From Methylacidimicrobium sp. AP8 (GTDB lineage: Bacteria > Verrucomicrobiota > Verrucomicrobiia > Methylacidiphilales > Methylacidiphilaceae), in assembly GCF_903064525.1 (NCBI RefSeq), contig NZ_LR797830.1, positions 1,612,001 to 1,676,000 on the forward strand: a DNA stretch of 64,000 bases, given 5' to 3'. Of the stretch, positions 1 through 9,518 are shown piece after piece. The notes under the pieces were generated by a model, which ran no database searches, was not told the origin of the DNA, and saw only the letters and a program-made list of their open reading frames with translations. Positions within the stretch are counted from its first letter, which is position 1. Every line of letters begins with the position of its first letter. The position numbers and the translations under genes are program-made.

Positions 1-1
1 C

Positions 2-1264
2 GCGCCGACCAGCCGCTACGGCACGCCGCAGGATTTCATGTATTTGATCGACTATCTCCACCGGGAGGGGATCGGAGTGATCCTCGACTGGGTCCCCTCC
101 CACTTTGCCACCGACGGCCACGGGCTGGGGCTCTTCGACGGCACCCATCTCTACGAGCACGCCGATCCTCGCCAGGGGTATCATCCCGATTGGGGCAGTT
201 ACATCTTCAACTACGGCCGCAACGAAGTCCGCGCCTTTCTGCTCAGCAGCGCCCGCTTCTGGCTCGAGAAGTACCACGCGGACGGCCTCCGGGTCGACGC
301 GGTCGCCTCGATGCTCTATCTCGACTACTCCCGCCGGCCCGGGGAATGGATCCCCAACCAGTACGGGGGCAAGGAAAACCTCGAGGCGATCCGCTTTCTG
401 CGCACCTTGAGCGAGCAGCTCTACCAGGACTTTTCCGGCATCCAGCTCATCGCCGAGGAGTCGACCTCCTACCCGATGGTGAGCCGCCCGACCTACATGG
501 GAGGCTTGGGCTTCGGGTTCAAGTGGAACATGGGGTGGATGCATGACACCCTCTACTACTTCTCCCGCGACCCGATCTACCGGAAGTATCACCAGCACTG
601 CCTCACCTTCAGCGCCTGGTACGCCTGGCAGGAAAACTTCATCCTCCCCCTCTCCCACGACGAGGTCGTCCATGGGAAGGGTTCGCTGATCGCCAAGATG
701 CCGGGGGACGACTGGCAGAAGTTCGCCAACCTGCGGGCGCTCTTCGGCTACATGTTCTTTTTCGTCGGCCACAAGCTGCTCTTCATGGGCGGAGAGTTCG
801 GGCAGCGCAACGAGTGGTGCCATGAGGCCAGCCTCGACTGGCACCTGGCCTCCGAAGGAAGGCACAACCAGCTGCTCCAGTGGGTCCGCTCCCTCAACCA
901 CCTCTACGCGGGGGAGCGCGCGCTCCACGAGGACAACTTCACCGGCCAGGGCTTCTCCTGGATCGACTTCAGCGATGCGGAGAAGAGCGTCCTTAGCTTC
1001 CTCCGCAAGTCGAAGGACGGGCGGGAGCTGATCCTTTGCGTCTTCAACCTCACTCCGGTCCCCCGCATCGGATACCGGGTGGGCGCTCCCTTCGCCGGCT
1101 ACTGGCGGGAGATCGCCAACAGCGACGCCGTCGAGTTCGGAGGCAGCGGAATGGGGAACCTGGGCGGCCTCGAGGCCGACCAGCTTCCCTGGCAGGGGCA
1201 GCCCTGCTCGCTCAACCTCACTCTCCCCCCCCTGTCGGCGCTCGCCTTCAAGAAGGTCCTCTAG
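2..1264 (+). CDS. glgB: 1,4-alpha-glucan branching enzyme, C-terminal part
   Basis: Glycogen branching enzyme (GH13), which makes alpha-1,6 branches in glycogen. The reading frame is open from the left edge, so the N-terminal part lies outside the window and the ATG at 38 is internal. The four GH13 regions are readable: DWVPSHF (region I), [10 protein letters not shown] with the nucleophile Asp (II), LIAEES with the acid Glu (III) and [12 protein letters not shown] with the transition-state Asp (IV). The C-terminal all-beta domain ends normally in [10 protein letters not shown] followed by TAG. It fits with the trehalose/glycogen genes at 31-44 kb but is about 30 kb from them. The family is certain; only the missing N-terminus limits the entry. 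Confidence 0.96.
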   Translation, partial: APTSRYGTPQDFMYLIDYLHREGIGVILDWVPSHFATDGHGLGLFDGTHLYEHADPRQGYHPDWGSYIFNYGRNEVRAFLLSSARFWLEKYHADGLRVDAVASMLYLDYSRRPGEWIPNQYGGKENLEAIRFLRTLSEQLYQDFSGIQLIAEESTSYPMVSRPTYMGGLGFGFKWNMGWMHDTLYYFSRDPIYRKYHQHCLTFSAWYAWQENFILPLSHDEVVHGKGSLIAKMPGDDWQKFANLRALFGYMFFFVGHKLLFMGGEFGQRNEWCHEASLDWHLASEGRHNQLLQWVRSLNHLYAGERALHEDNFTGQGFSWIDFSDAEKSVLSFLRKSKDGRELILCVFNLTPVPRIGYRVGAPFAGYWREIANSDAVEFGGSGMGNLGGLEADQLPWQGQPCSLNLTLPPLSALAFKKVL

Positions 1265-1860
1265 CGTGCTCTCTCTTTGCCCCGCTCCCCGGGTTTCCGG
1301 CCTTCCGGGGAAAGGTGGACGCTTAGCGCGCCGGCCGCCCGCGCCCCGAGCGCGCCGAGAAACGTCCCGCCGGCCCAGGCCGCGACCGCAGCACCCGGTC
1401 CCGCTTCGGCACCGAGCATCCCTCCGACCACCGTGCCCAGCCCCAGCGAGCCGACCCGCAGGCCCGCTTGGACCAGGTGGATCGCGGAATCCCGGAACCG
1501 CTCTTCGGCCAAGGCCCGTACCGCCTTCTGCCACTCTTCCGATTGGAGAAGCTCCGAGGCCCATCCGAAGCGCCCGGAATGGCGAAAGAACTCCCGGCGC
1601 CACCGCCGCAGCCTCTCGGAAGAGGAACCGGCGGTCTTTTCTTCCCTCCCTCCCGGCTTTTCGCCGCCCCGCCGGGCGCGGCGGAAGGCCTCCGCCTTGG
1701 CCTGCTCGATGGTGCGGCCGCCCGCCCGCGAGGGTTTTTCCCCCCGGCCGGCGCTACCGGAGATCCATCGGGCCGCCTCCGCGACTACCTGCCGAGCCCG
1801 CCCGGCTAGATCCGCAAAGCTCATCCTGACCGTGCTTTTCCCGCTCGATTGTCTGTCCAT
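1261..1860 (-). CDS. Hypothetical protein with glycine-rich hydrophobic C-terminus
   Basis: I do not recognise this protein. It is about 199 residues from the ATG at 1860; a GTG at 1971 and an ATG at 1824 are alternative starts. The N-terminal two thirds is basic, rich in Arg, Lys and Glu, and probably helical. The last 60 residues hold a Gly/Ala-rich hydrophobic stretch ([19 protein letters not shown], then [17 protein letters not shown]) like a membrane-associated glycine-zipper hairpin. Its stop overlaps the glgB stop by 4 bases in convergent orientation. It fills a gap that would otherwise be empty, and its composition is less random than the opposing frames, but without homologues it could be spurious. 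Confidence 0.5.
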   Translation of the reverse strand: MDRQSSGKSTVRMSFADLAGRARQVVAEAARWISGSAGRGEKPSRAGGRTIEQAKAEAFRRARRGGEKPGGREEKTAGSSSERLRRWRREFFRHSGRFGWASELLQSEEWQKAVRALAEERFRDSAIHLVQAGLRVGSLGLGTVVGGMLGAEAGPGAAVAAWAGGTFLGALGARAAGALSVHLSPEGRKPGERGKERAR

Positions 1861-2114
1861 GGTTCGCGGTGGGGCGATCGACCCGGCCCGCGCAACCCCT
1901 TTCCGCCCTCCGAGCCGCCGGCTTCCGGGCGAAAATCGAGCCCCTTCCCCCTTCCTTGGGCGAAGTTTCACCCGGTTCCGAGTCGGCTGCCCCGGCGATG
2001 GGAGTACTCCTGCGGTCCGGTTCCCGCCGCGCCCCGCTTCCCGGACCTGGAAGCGACGGTTTGCCCAAGACCGTCTCCTCTTTCGGCCTATTTCCTGCTC
2101 GCCTCACCCTCGCC

Positions 2115-4556
2115 ATGCTACGGACAAAGTCGCCACGCTTCCCGCTCGGTGCTCTTGTCGCCCTCTTCTTCGCTCTCCTCTCCCTAGGACACGCCGATCC
2201 GCCGGCCGACCCGCCCGCCGACTCCTCCGGCCCATCCGGCGAAGCGCCGTCGCTCGCAGGAGACACCGCCGGCGACCGCAAGCTCCGCAGCGCCCTCCAG
2301 CAGCCGAAGCATCCGGAGACCGGCCGATCCGACCTGGAAAAAGCGATATCGCAGCTGCCGGAAGTAGAGGTGGTCGCCGTCACCCCGCTGCCGGGAATGG
2401 GCCAGCCTCTGCAAAACCTGCCCGGCGATTACCAGATCCAGCAGGGGAAGACCTGGCTGCAACAGGAGGAGTTCAGCCTGCCCGAGTTCCTGGAACGGAA
2501 CATGGCGAGCGTGAACGAGGTCAACATAAACGGGAATCCGTTCCTTCCGAACATCAACTACCGGGGCTTCGCCGCCTCCCCCGTCCCCGGCACCCCCGTC
2601 GGGATCTCCGTCTTCCTGGACGGTGTCCGGATGAACGAGCCCTTCACCAACAACGTGCTCTGGGATTACATCCCGCAGCTTGCCGTGCAAAGCATGGAGG
2701 TGGTGCCGGGCTCCAACCCGATCTACGGCCAGAATACCCTAGGCGGGGCCCTTGTCCTGCAGACCAAGAGCGGCCGCACCAACCCGGGCTCGATGATTCA
2801 GGACTATGCGGGGGACTGGGGCACCAACGACCTCGAGTTCCAGCACGGCGGCTACAAGGGACACTGGGATTGGTTCTTGAGCGGCAACTGGATGAGCATG
2901 GAGGGCTGGCGCCAGCAGAGCTCGAGCTACGTCAAGCAGCTCTTCGCCAAGGTCGGATACCATATGGAGGAGACCGACGTGCACCTGGAATACCTGGGCG
3001 CCGACAACCTGCTGAACATCCTGGGGCCCACGCCGGCGGACATGCTCGGGGGAGCCTTCGGAAACTCGATGATCTACACCGGGCCGAATCCCCAATACGA
3101 CAATCTCCAGATGATCAACCTGCTCGCCTCGCAAAAGCTCACCGACGAGCTCACCCTGGGAGGCAACGCCTACTTCCGCGAGTCCAACTACTCCTTCAAC
3201 AACGGCAATATCGCCAACGACGTCTACCAGTTCCTGGGCTTCAACTATCCTCTGAACGGGCAGGCGTTGAATGCCGAAGGGATGCCCATTCCGGCGGGAG
3301 AGTGGGATTTCGGAACGATCGACCAGACCGGCGCGGGAGCCCGGCTCCAGCTCCAGTGGGAGAAGAGCTTTGCCGGCATGGAAAACTACGCGGTGGCGGG
3401 GGCCAGCTTCGATTGGGCGCAGTCTTTTTTCGACTCGGGCTTCTACCCGGCCGCGATGGGCCCCAACTACAACAACATCACGATTCCGGGGTATCCCTTC
3501 GAGAACCAGTTCGCCGTGCCGACCTTCACCGACTACGTCGGCCTCTACCTGACCGACACCTTTTCGCCCACGCCCTGGTTCCACCTGACGGGCGCCTTGA
3601 GGGATAACTACGCGCAGATGGTGATCGGCGGCACGGGGGTGGAAACCAGCGGGGAGATGGTCTCCCTGGCGGCGGCCGAACGCTTCCAGCAGGTCACCCC
3701 GGCCGCGGGCTTTACGTTCCAGCCGCTGGCCGCCTTCGGAGTCGCCGATCCGAACCTCAAGGATCTCACCTTCTTCTTCAACTACAGCGAGAGCTTCCGG
3801 CCGCCCATGCCGGGCGAGATCACGGGGGCGAACCCCGCCATCCCGGTGATCCTGCCGGTCGCCCAGCTGGGCGATCCGGTCCTCTCCCCGGTGCTGGCGC
3901 AGACCTTCGAGAGCGGCTTCCGCGGCTCGCTTGCTCCGGGGAACGTCGACTGGGCGTTGTCCTTTTATCGGACCGGCATCTCCAACAACATCATGTTCGA
4001 GCAGACCGGCCATTCGGCCGCCGGCTTTTTCCAGAACATCGGCGAAGAGCAAAATCAGGGGGTTGAAATCACCATCCAGGGGAGCTACAAGAAGCTCACC
4101 TGGTTCGCGAACTGGTCCTTCCTCGAGGCGACCTTCCAAAGCCCGCTGGTCCTCCAGAATGCCGTAAGCTCCGCTGTGCCTGTCCAACCCGGGAACCGGC
4201 AGCCGAACCTGCCCGAGCAGATGGTCAAGGCGGGGATCACCTACCAGATCCTGCCGCAATGGCAGGTCTCGATGGACTTCCAGTACTATTCGAGCCGGGT
4301 CCTCTACGGAGACTGGTCGAACATCTACCCGATGCTCACCGGCTTCGCCGTGCTCAACGTGCAAACCTATTATACGCTCAATAAGCACTGCCAGATTTTC
4401 GCCTATGCGACCAACGTCTACGACGAGCACTATGCGAGTGCGGGCCTCATCAGCCAAAACGTCTTCACGGGAGCCCCCAACGGCGGAACCATCATTCCCT
4501 TCCTCACGCCGGGATCTCCCTTCGGCGTCTGGGGCGGCGTCCGCCTCCAGTTTTGA
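2115..4556 (+). CDS. TonB-dependent outer-membrane receptor
   Basis: Predicted 22-strand outer-membrane transporter powered by TonB (813 aa). The ATG at 2115 is chosen because it is followed at once by a signal peptide (positive start, then LGALVALFFALLSLG, cleavage near GHA). A possible TonB box (VEVVAVTP) lies near residue 90. The plug domain follows, with NINGNPFLPNINYRGF, ISVFLDGVRMNEPF, VEVVPGSNPIYGQNTLGG and ALVLQTKSG. The barrel ends in GVRLQF with the terminal Phe expected of a BAM-inserted protein. It lies 69 bases upstream of a sensor kinase gene with no clear terminator between them. Substrate is unknown; the link to the lanthanide enzyme XoxF 3 kb downstream suggests a metal or metallophore, which is inference. 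Confidence 0.92.
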   Translation: MLRTKSPRFPLGALVALFFALLSLGHADPPADPPADSSGPSGEAPSLAGDTAGDRKLRSALQQPKHPETGRSDLEKAISQLPEVEVVAVTPLPGMGQPLQNLPGDYQIQQGKTWLQQEEFSLPEFLERNMASVNEVNINGNPFLPNINYRGFAASPVPGTPVGISVFLDGVRMNEPFTNNVLWDYIPQLAVQSMEVVPGSNPIYGQNTLGGALVLQTKSGRTNPGSMIQDYAGDWGTNDLEFQHGGYKGHWDWFLSGNWMSMEGWRQQSSSYVKQLFAKVGYHMEETDVHLEYLGADNLLNILGPTPADMLGGAFGNSMIYTGPNPQYDNLQMINLLASQKLTDELTLGGNAYFRESNYSFNNGNIANDVYQFLGFNYPLNGQALNAEGMPIPAGEWDFGTIDQTGAGARLQLQWEKSFAGMENYAVAGASFDWAQSFFDSGFYPAAMGPNYNNITIPGYPFENQFAVPTFTDYVGLYLTDTFSPTPWFHLTGALRDNYAQMVIGGTGVETSGEMVSLAAAERFQQVTPAAGFTFQPLAAFGVADPNLKDLTFFFNYSESFRPPMPGEITGANPAIPVILPVAQLGDPVLSPVLAQTFESGFRGSLAPGNVDWALSFYRTGISNNIMFEQTGHSAAGFFQNIGEEQNQGVEITIQGSYKKLTWFANWSFLEATFQSPLVLQNAVSSAVPVQPGNRQPNLPEQMVKAGITYQILPQWQVSMDFQYYSSRVLYGDWSNIYPMLTGFAVLNVQTYYTLNKHCQIFAYATNVYDEHYASAGLISQNVFTGAPNGGTIIPFLTPGSPFGVWGGVRLQF

Positions 4557-4625
4557 TCGCTCCGCCGATCTCCTCCGGCGCCGGCCCGAGGAAGGAAGCG
4601 CCGCTCTGCGGCAAAACCGGCCGCT

Positions 4626-6077
4626 ATGAAGATCGCGACACGGATCCGCCTCGTCTCGGCCGCCTTCTTCCTCCTGGTGGGCGCGCTCTCGGTCGAGGCG
4701 GCCTGGATTGCCCTGCGCGGCCAGAAGCGGGTCGAGCAGGTGGGCGAGGAGTTAGCCCAGCTTTCGCGGCTAAGCGATCTGGAGCTCTTCGCGCAGCGTG
4801 AGGTCGCCGAGGTGGCCGATGCTCTCGGGGGCAAGGATCCCAAGGCCCGCGCCCAGTTCCTCTCTTTCGCCGGAGAGATGCGCGGGCTCCTCGGCCGCTG
4901 CCGCCCCCTCGCCCGCGGGGCGGAGGAAAGGGAAGCTCTCGACGCCGTCGAGCGAAACGCGCTCCTGCTCGAAAGGCGGGGCCGGGAGCTTCTCGACCGG
5001 CCCCCTCCTCCCGGCGGCGAAGGTTCGTTCGCCGGTGTCGACGCGCTGGAAGCCTTTCTCGACGGTCCGTTGCGCCAATCGGTCCAAACTCTGGAGCGGC
5101 TTTTCCACCAAGGGGCGATCGAGCGGGCGCGGGAGAAGGCCCGCCTGCTCAAGGAGACCGCCGCGCTGCTGGTTCCCCTCTGCTTCCTTGCCGGTCTCGG
5201 CCTGGCGGGGCTCGTCTCGCTCTGGCTCGCACAAGGAATCGGGCGCCCCTTGCGCAGTCTGGTCGAATCCGCCCAGCGGATCGGCCGCGGCGAGCTCGAG
5301 GCCATTCCGGAGATTTCCGCCTCGGGGGATCTCCGCGAGCTCGCCTCCGCCTTCCGCCAGATGGCCGGCGAGCTTAAGACCTCGCAGGAGAAGATCGTCC
5401 AAACCGAGCGGATGGCCTCCATCGGGGCGACGGCCGCCGCCGTCGCGCACGGAATCCGCAACCCGCTGGCGAGTATCCGGGCGCTGGCGCAAGTCGCTCT
5501 TCTGAAGCCCGCCCCCTCCGCCGCGACCGCGGATACCCTCGCGGAGATCATCCGCGAAACCGACCGGCTCGATCGGAGAATCCGCCAGCTGTTGAACTTC
5601 GCCAAGCCGCTCTCGCCCAGGCCGATGATCGGCAGCCTCAATGCGCTCGCCCAAACCGTCGTGCCGTCTCTGGCCAAAGGAAAGGATGTCGCCATCGACC
5701 TCTCCCTCGACCCCGGGCTCCCGCCCGTCCGTTTCGATCCGGCCCAAATGGAGCAGGTCCTGCTCGAAGTTTTGGAGAATTCCCTGGCGGCTGTCGGAGA
5801 CGGCGGCCGGATCCGGCTGAGCTCGGGGGTCCGGCCGGACGGCCGTGTCTTCCTGGAAATCGAAGACGACGGGGAAGGGATTGCCGAGGAGAACCTGCCT
5901 CGGGTGACCGAGCCCTTTTTCACGACACGGCCCGAAGGTTCCGGCTTGGGTCTGGCCATCGCGGAACGCTACGTTAGAGGAAACGGAGGCGAGATGCGGG
6001 CCGAAAGCCGGCTCGGCCGGGGAACGCGGATCACCCTGCTCTTCCCCGCCGCCTCGGAAGGGGGCAATGGGGCTTAA
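4626..6077 (+). CDS. Membrane sensor histidine kinase, NtrB/AtoS-like
   Basis: Sensor kinase (483 aa) that should phosphorylate the response regulator encoded by the next, overlapping gene. It has a first membrane segment at about residues 8-30, a periplasmic helical region, a second membrane segment at about 176-200, and a HAMP linker (about 200-250). The H-box contains VAHGIRNPLAS with the phospho-acceptor His275. The N-box (LENSLAAVGDGG) and G-boxes (EDDGEGI, GSGLGLAIAERYV) complete a normal HATPase domain. There is no PAS domain; sensing would be by the periplasmic part between the membrane segments. It overlaps the regulator gene by 11 bases, so the two are translationally coupled. The signal sensed is not known. 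Confidence 0.94.
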   Translation: MKIATRIRLVSAAFFLLVGALSVEAAWIALRGQKRVEQVGEELAQLSRLSDLELFAQREVAEVADALGGKDPKARAQFLSFAGEMRGLLGRCRPLARGAEEREALDAVERNALLLERRGRELLDRPPPPGGEGSFAGVDALEAFLDGPLRQSVQTLERLFHQGAIERAREKARLLKETAALLVPLCFLAGLGLAGLVSLWLAQGIGRPLRSLVESAQRIGRGELEAIPEISASGDLRELASAFRQMAGELKTSQEKIVQTERMASIGATAAAVAHGIRNPLASIRALAQVALLKPAPSAATADTLAEIIRETDRLDRRIRQLLNFAKPLSPRPMIGSLNALAQTVVPSLAKGKDVAIDLSLDPGLPPVRFDPAQMEQVLLEVLENSLAAVGDGGRIRLSSGVRPDGRVFLEIEDDGEGIAEENLPRVTEPFFTTRPEGSGLGLAIAERYVRGNGGEMRAESRLGRGTRITLLFPAASEGGNGA

Positions 6078-7458
6078 CATCCTCCTGGTCGAAGACGAAC
6101 GGAACCTCGCGCGGTCGATCGGCGAGCTTCTCACGGCCCAAGGCCATGAGGTGGCCCTGGCCTTCGACGGCAACGAAGGGCTCCGGCAAGCCGAACTCTC
6201 CGCTCCCGACCTGCTCCTCCTCGATGCCCGCCTGCCGGGCCTTCCGGGACCCGAGCTCCTCCGCCGAGCGCGGGCGATGCACCCCGCCCTGCCGGCGGTG
6301 GTCTTCACCGCCTACGCCTCCGTCGAGGACGCGGTCGCCGTGATGAAGCTCGGCGCTTTCGAATATCTGCAAAAGCCCCTCGACCTCGATCGGCTGCGCA
6401 TGCTGGTCGACCGGGTCGAGGAGACCGTCCGCCTCAGGCAAGAGCTCGCCTATTACCGGAGCCTCGACGAGCCGGTCCTGCTCGGGGAGTCGACGGCGAT
6501 CCGGTCGCTGCGCGAAAAGATCGACCAGCTGGGCCGGCTCGACGGCGGCCGGGGGCTTCCTACCGTTTTGCTCTCCGGCGAGACCGGAACCGGAAAGGAT
6601 GTCGTCGCCCGGCTCCTCCATCACCGGAGCTCGCGCCGGAACGAGGCCTTCCTGTCGATCAACTGCGTGGCGCTGCCCGAGAGCTTGGTCGAAGCCGAGC
6701 TCTTCGGCTACGAGCGGGGAGCGTTCACCGGCGCTTCGTTCGCCAAGCTCGGCCTGATGGAGGCGGCGGACAAGGGCACCCTCTTCCTCGACGAAATCGG
6801 GGACCTTCCCCTCGCCCTGCAAGGGAAGCTCCTGACGGCGATCGAACGCAAGACGGTGCGGCGCCTGGGAAGCGTTCGCGATCGCAAGGTCGATCCCTGG
6901 ATCCTCGCCGCCACCAACCGATCCCTGGAAAGCTTGGTCCGGGAAGGAGCCTTCCGCGCCGACCTCTACTACCGACTCCGCGTCGTCCATCTCGAGCTGC
7001 CTCCCTTGCGGGAGAGGACCGAAGACATCCCTCTTCTGGCAAATCACTTCCTCCGCGTCCACGGCAGCCGCTACGGAAAGGGGAACCGCACGCTCGCCCC
7101 GGATGCCGTGGCGGCCCTGCAAAAATATCCCTGGCCCGGCAACGTCCGCGAGCTTTCGCACGCGGTCGAGCAGGCGGTTCTCTGGTCCAAGGGAGAAATC
7201 CTGGGCGCCGCCGACTTCGCTTGGCCGGGGCCGCCCGCCCCCGCCCGCCGCGAGCCTCCGAGGAGCTGCGAGGAGGCGATCGGTTGGCTCCTGCGGGAGG
7301 GGCTCCCCTTTTCCGAAATCGAAAAACGGCTGCTCCAGCAGGCGCTGGAAGCCACGCGGCAGAACGTCTCCCAAGCCGCCCGCCAATTAGGCATGACCCG
7401 GGACATCCTCCGCTACCGGATGGAAAAGCACGGCATCGCCGTAGGAGAGCGTTCCTGA
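6067..7458 (+). CDS. NtrC-family sigma-54-dependent response regulator
   Basis: Transcription activator (463 aa) with three domains: receiver (about 1-120, phospho-Asp53 in LLLLDARLPG), AAA+ sigma-54 activation domain (about 140-375) and a Fis-type helix-turn-helix (about 415-460, VSQAARQLGMTRDILRYRM). The AAA+ part has Walker A GETGTGKD at 171-178, the GAFTGA loop at 218-223 that contacts sigma-54, and Walker B TLFLDEIGDLPL. All functional motifs are intact. It is coupled to the kinase gene upstream and stands immediately before xoxF, which has a sigma-54-like promoter at 7519-7534. The simplest reading is that this pair controls the xox genes, but no binding site could be proven from sequence alone. 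Confidence 0.95.
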   Translation: MGLNILLVEDERNLARSIGELLTAQGHEVALAFDGNEGLRQAELSAPDLLLLDARLPGLPGPELLRRARAMHPALPAVVFTAYASVEDAVAVMKLGAFEYLQKPLDLDRLRMLVDRVEETVRLRQELAYYRSLDEPVLLGESTAIRSLREKIDQLGRLDGGRGLPTVLLSGETGTGKDVVARLLHHRSSRRNEAFLSINCVALPESLVEAELFGYERGAFTGASFAKLGLMEAADKGTLFLDEIGDLPLALQGKLLTAIERKTVRRLGSVRDRKVDPWILAATNRSLESLVREGAFRADLYYRLRVVHLELPPLRERTEDIPLLANHFLRVHGSRYGKGNRTLAPDAVAALQKYPWPGNVRELSHAVEQAVLWSKGEILGAADFAWPGPPAPARREPPRSCEEAIGWLLREGLPFSEIEKRLLQQALEATRQNVSQAARQLGMTRDILRYRMEKHGIAVGERS

Positions 7459-7518
7459 CGGAGGCGTGTCCGGAGAGCGCCACGACGCATTCCCTCCTCC
7501 TCTATCTATTTTGCTCCT

Positions 7519-7534
7519 CGGCGCCATTTTTGCG
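7519..7534 (+). promoter_or_regulatory. Candidate sigma-54 (-24/-12) promoter of xoxF
   Basis: The sequence CGGCGC-CATTT-TTGCG matches the TGGCAC-N5-TTGCA consensus, with the essential GG (7520-7521) and GC (7532-7533) separated by exactly 10 bases. Transcription would start near 7545, leaving a leader of about 90 bases before the xoxF ATG. It follows directly after the gene of a sigma-54 activator, which raises its credibility. A weaker sigma-70 alternative is TTGACC at 7536 with TATCGC 17 bases on. Confidence 0.6.
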
Positions 7535-7535
7535 C

Positions 7536-7546
7536 TTGACCGTCAA
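7536..7546. promoter_or_regulatory. Small palindrome at the predicted xoxF transcription start
   Basis: TTGAC-C-GTCAA is a perfect 5-bp inverted repeat around one central base. It lies just downstream of the -12 element and would cover the predicted start point, a place where a repressor could act. It is short and could be chance. Confidence 0.3.
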
Positions 7547-7634
7547 CCGCAAAGAAGTTATCGCGTCCCTTGCAGCTTGAGGAGAAGTGCCCTCCCGGCA
7601 CCTCTCCCGCAACCCAAACGGAGGAGGTTACCAA

Positions 7635-9497
7635 ATGAGGTTCCTGAAACGTAAGAAAAGTCTCTCTGCCGGGATGCTCCTGGCACTGGCGGTCGGGTCC
7701 GCGGCGTCGATCCCGTCAGCCTATTCCAACGACGATGTGTTGAAGCTCACGGAGAATCCCAAGAATTGGGCGGCTCCGGGCAAGGATTACGCCAACACGC
7801 GCCACTCGCCCCTCAAACAGATCAACACGCAGAACGTCAAGGGCCTGCACATGGCCTGGTCGTTCTCGACCGGCGTGCTGCGCGGCCATGAAGGACAGCC
7901 GCTCGTGATCGGCGACCGCATGTACGTGGTGACTCCTTATCCCAACATCGTGTGGGCTCTCGACATCTCCAAGGGGAATTCCTACGAGGTCCTTTGGAAG
8001 TACGCGCCGCGGCAGGATGACAAGGCGGTCTCGACGGCCTGCTGCGACACGGTCAACCGCGGGGCTTCCTACGCCGACGGGAAGATCGTCTTCAACACCC
8101 TCGACGGATACGTCGTCTGCTTGGACGCCAACACGGGGAAAGAGCTTTGGAAGACCAAGTTTGCGGACGTGAACAAGGGCGAGACGAGCACTCCCGCGCC
8201 CATCATCGTCAAGGACAAGGTCGTCACCGGCTACGGGGGGGACGAGTTCGGCGCGCGGGGCCGCTTCGCCGCCTTCGATCTCAACTCGGGCAAGATGGTC
8301 TGGCAGGCCTACAGCAACGGTCCCGACTCGGACGTGCTGCTCGGGCCCGACTTCAACAGCAAGCATCCGGAGTACGGGCAGGCGGGCCAGGACCTCGGCG
8401 TCAAGACCTACCCCGACGAGGAGTGGAAGCGGGGCGGGGGCTGCGCCTGGGGCTGGTACAGCTATGACCCGAAGCTCGATCTGATCTACTACAACACCGG
8501 CAATCCCGGTCTCTGGAGCCCGAGCTACCGGACCGAGGCCAAGACCCATGAAGAGGCCAACGAGCCCTGGAAGTGGGACAACAAGTGGTCGATGACCATC
8601 TTCGCCCGCAAGCCCGACACGGGCGAGGCCGTTTGGGGCTACCAGATGACGCCGTTCGACCAGTGGGACTATGACGGCATCAACGAGGACGTCCTGGTCG
8701 ACATCACCGTCGACGGCTCCAAGAAGCCCTGCCTGGTCCACTTCGACCGCAACGGCTTCTGCTACGTCTTGAATCGAACCGACGGCACGATCATCCGCGC
8801 CAACAAGTTCGTGACGGTCAACTGGGCCGAGAAGATCGACATGAAGACGGGACGCCCGGTCAAGGTCAAGGAGCACTCCCCGTTCGAGGTCGGCAAGGCC
8901 GTGCAGGCCTACCCCTCCGCGATGGGAGGAAAAGACCAGCAGCCGGTCGCGGTCGATCCGAAGGAACCCAACGTCTTCTATGCGCCTACCAACAACTGGG
9001 GCATGACGCTGGAGCCGATGGAGCGCGCGCACACCAACCAGGGTAGCGTCTACGTCTTCGCCAACGTCCTGATGAAGCCCGAAAAGCCCGGCGTCATGGG
9101 CCGCTTCAAGGCGTTCGACGTGATCACCGGCAAGGCTCGCTGGGATATCCCGGAGCGGTTCCCGACCTGGAGCGGAGCCTTGGTCACCGACGGCGGGCTG
9201 GCCTTCTACGGCACCCTCGACGGCTGGTTCAAGGCGGTTGACCGGAAGACCGGCAAGGTCCTCTGGCAGCAGAAGCTCGGCTCCGGCATCATCGGCAACC
9301 CGATCTCCTACGAGGTGGGCGGCAAGCAGTACATTTCGGTCCTCTCCGGCATCGGCGGATGGATCGGACTCCCCGTCACTGCGGGCCTCGACCCGGCGGA
9401 TCCCTACGGCGCCCTCGGCGTCTCGGGGATGGCGGCAGAGAACGGGTTCTACAACATCCCGATGGGCGGAACGCTCTATACCTTCTGCGTCCAGTAG
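7635..9497 (+). CDS. xoxF: Lanthanide-dependent PQQ methanol dehydrogenase XoxF
   Basis: Periplasmic PQQ enzyme that oxidises methanol (and often formaldehyde) and passes electrons to cytochrome XoxG; 620 aa. The ATG at 7635 is chosen because it follows a strong GGAGGAGG ribosome site by 7 bases and opens a signal peptide (MRFLKRKK, hydrophobic core, cleavage near AYS-N). Family features: the adjacent-cysteine disulphide in STACCDTV that stacks on PQQ, repeated tryptophan-docking blades, and WDYDG with Asp345 plus Asp347. The second Asp is the residue that marks XoxF and coordinates the lanthanide; calcium-type MxaF lacks it. Only 21 bases separate it from xoxJ. No mxaI-like small subunit is present. 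Identification is very secure; clade XoxF2 is a guess from the apparent host. Confidence 0.97.
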   Translation: MRFLKRKKSLSAGMLLALAVGSAASIPSAYSNDDVLKLTENPKNWAAPGKDYANTRHSPLKQINTQNVKGLHMAWSFSTGVLRGHEGQPLVIGDRMYVVTPYPNIVWALDISKGNSYEVLWKYAPRQDDKAVSTACCDTVNRGASYADGKIVFNTLDGYVVCLDANTGKELWKTKFADVNKGETSTPAPIIVKDKVVTGYGGDEFGARGRFAAFDLNSGKMVWQAYSNGPDSDVLLGPDFNSKHPEYGQAGQDLGVKTYPDEEWKRGGGCAWGWYSYDPKLDLIYYNTGNPGLWSPSYRTEAKTHEEANEPWKWDNKWSMTIFARKPDTGEAVWGYQMTPFDQWDYDGINEDVLVDITVDGSKKPCLVHFDRNGFCYVLNRTDGTIIRANKFVTVNWAEKIDMKTGRPVKVKEHSPFEVGKAVQAYPSAMGGKDQQPVAVDPKEPNVFYAPTNNWGMTLEPMERAHTNQGSVYVFANVLMKPEKPGVMGRFKAFDVITGKARWDIPERFPTWSGALVTDGGLAFYGTLDGWFKAVDRKTGKVLWQQKLGSGIIGNPISYEVGGKQYISVLSGIGGWIGLPVTAGLDPADPYGALGVSGMAAENGFYNIPMGGTLYTFCVQ

Positions 9498-9518
9498 GCT
9501 GGTAGATCGCTCCGATCC

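Noticed and set aside
1869-2114. N-terminal extension of the TonB receptor frame
   Set aside because: The extension has no family features, and the ATG at 2115 begins a proper signal peptide.
1277-3607. A 776-codon plus-strand frame across the hypothetical gene and the TonB receptor
   Set aside because: Composition is Arg/Pro/Ala-rich without structure, and it overlaps the well-supported receptor in another frame.
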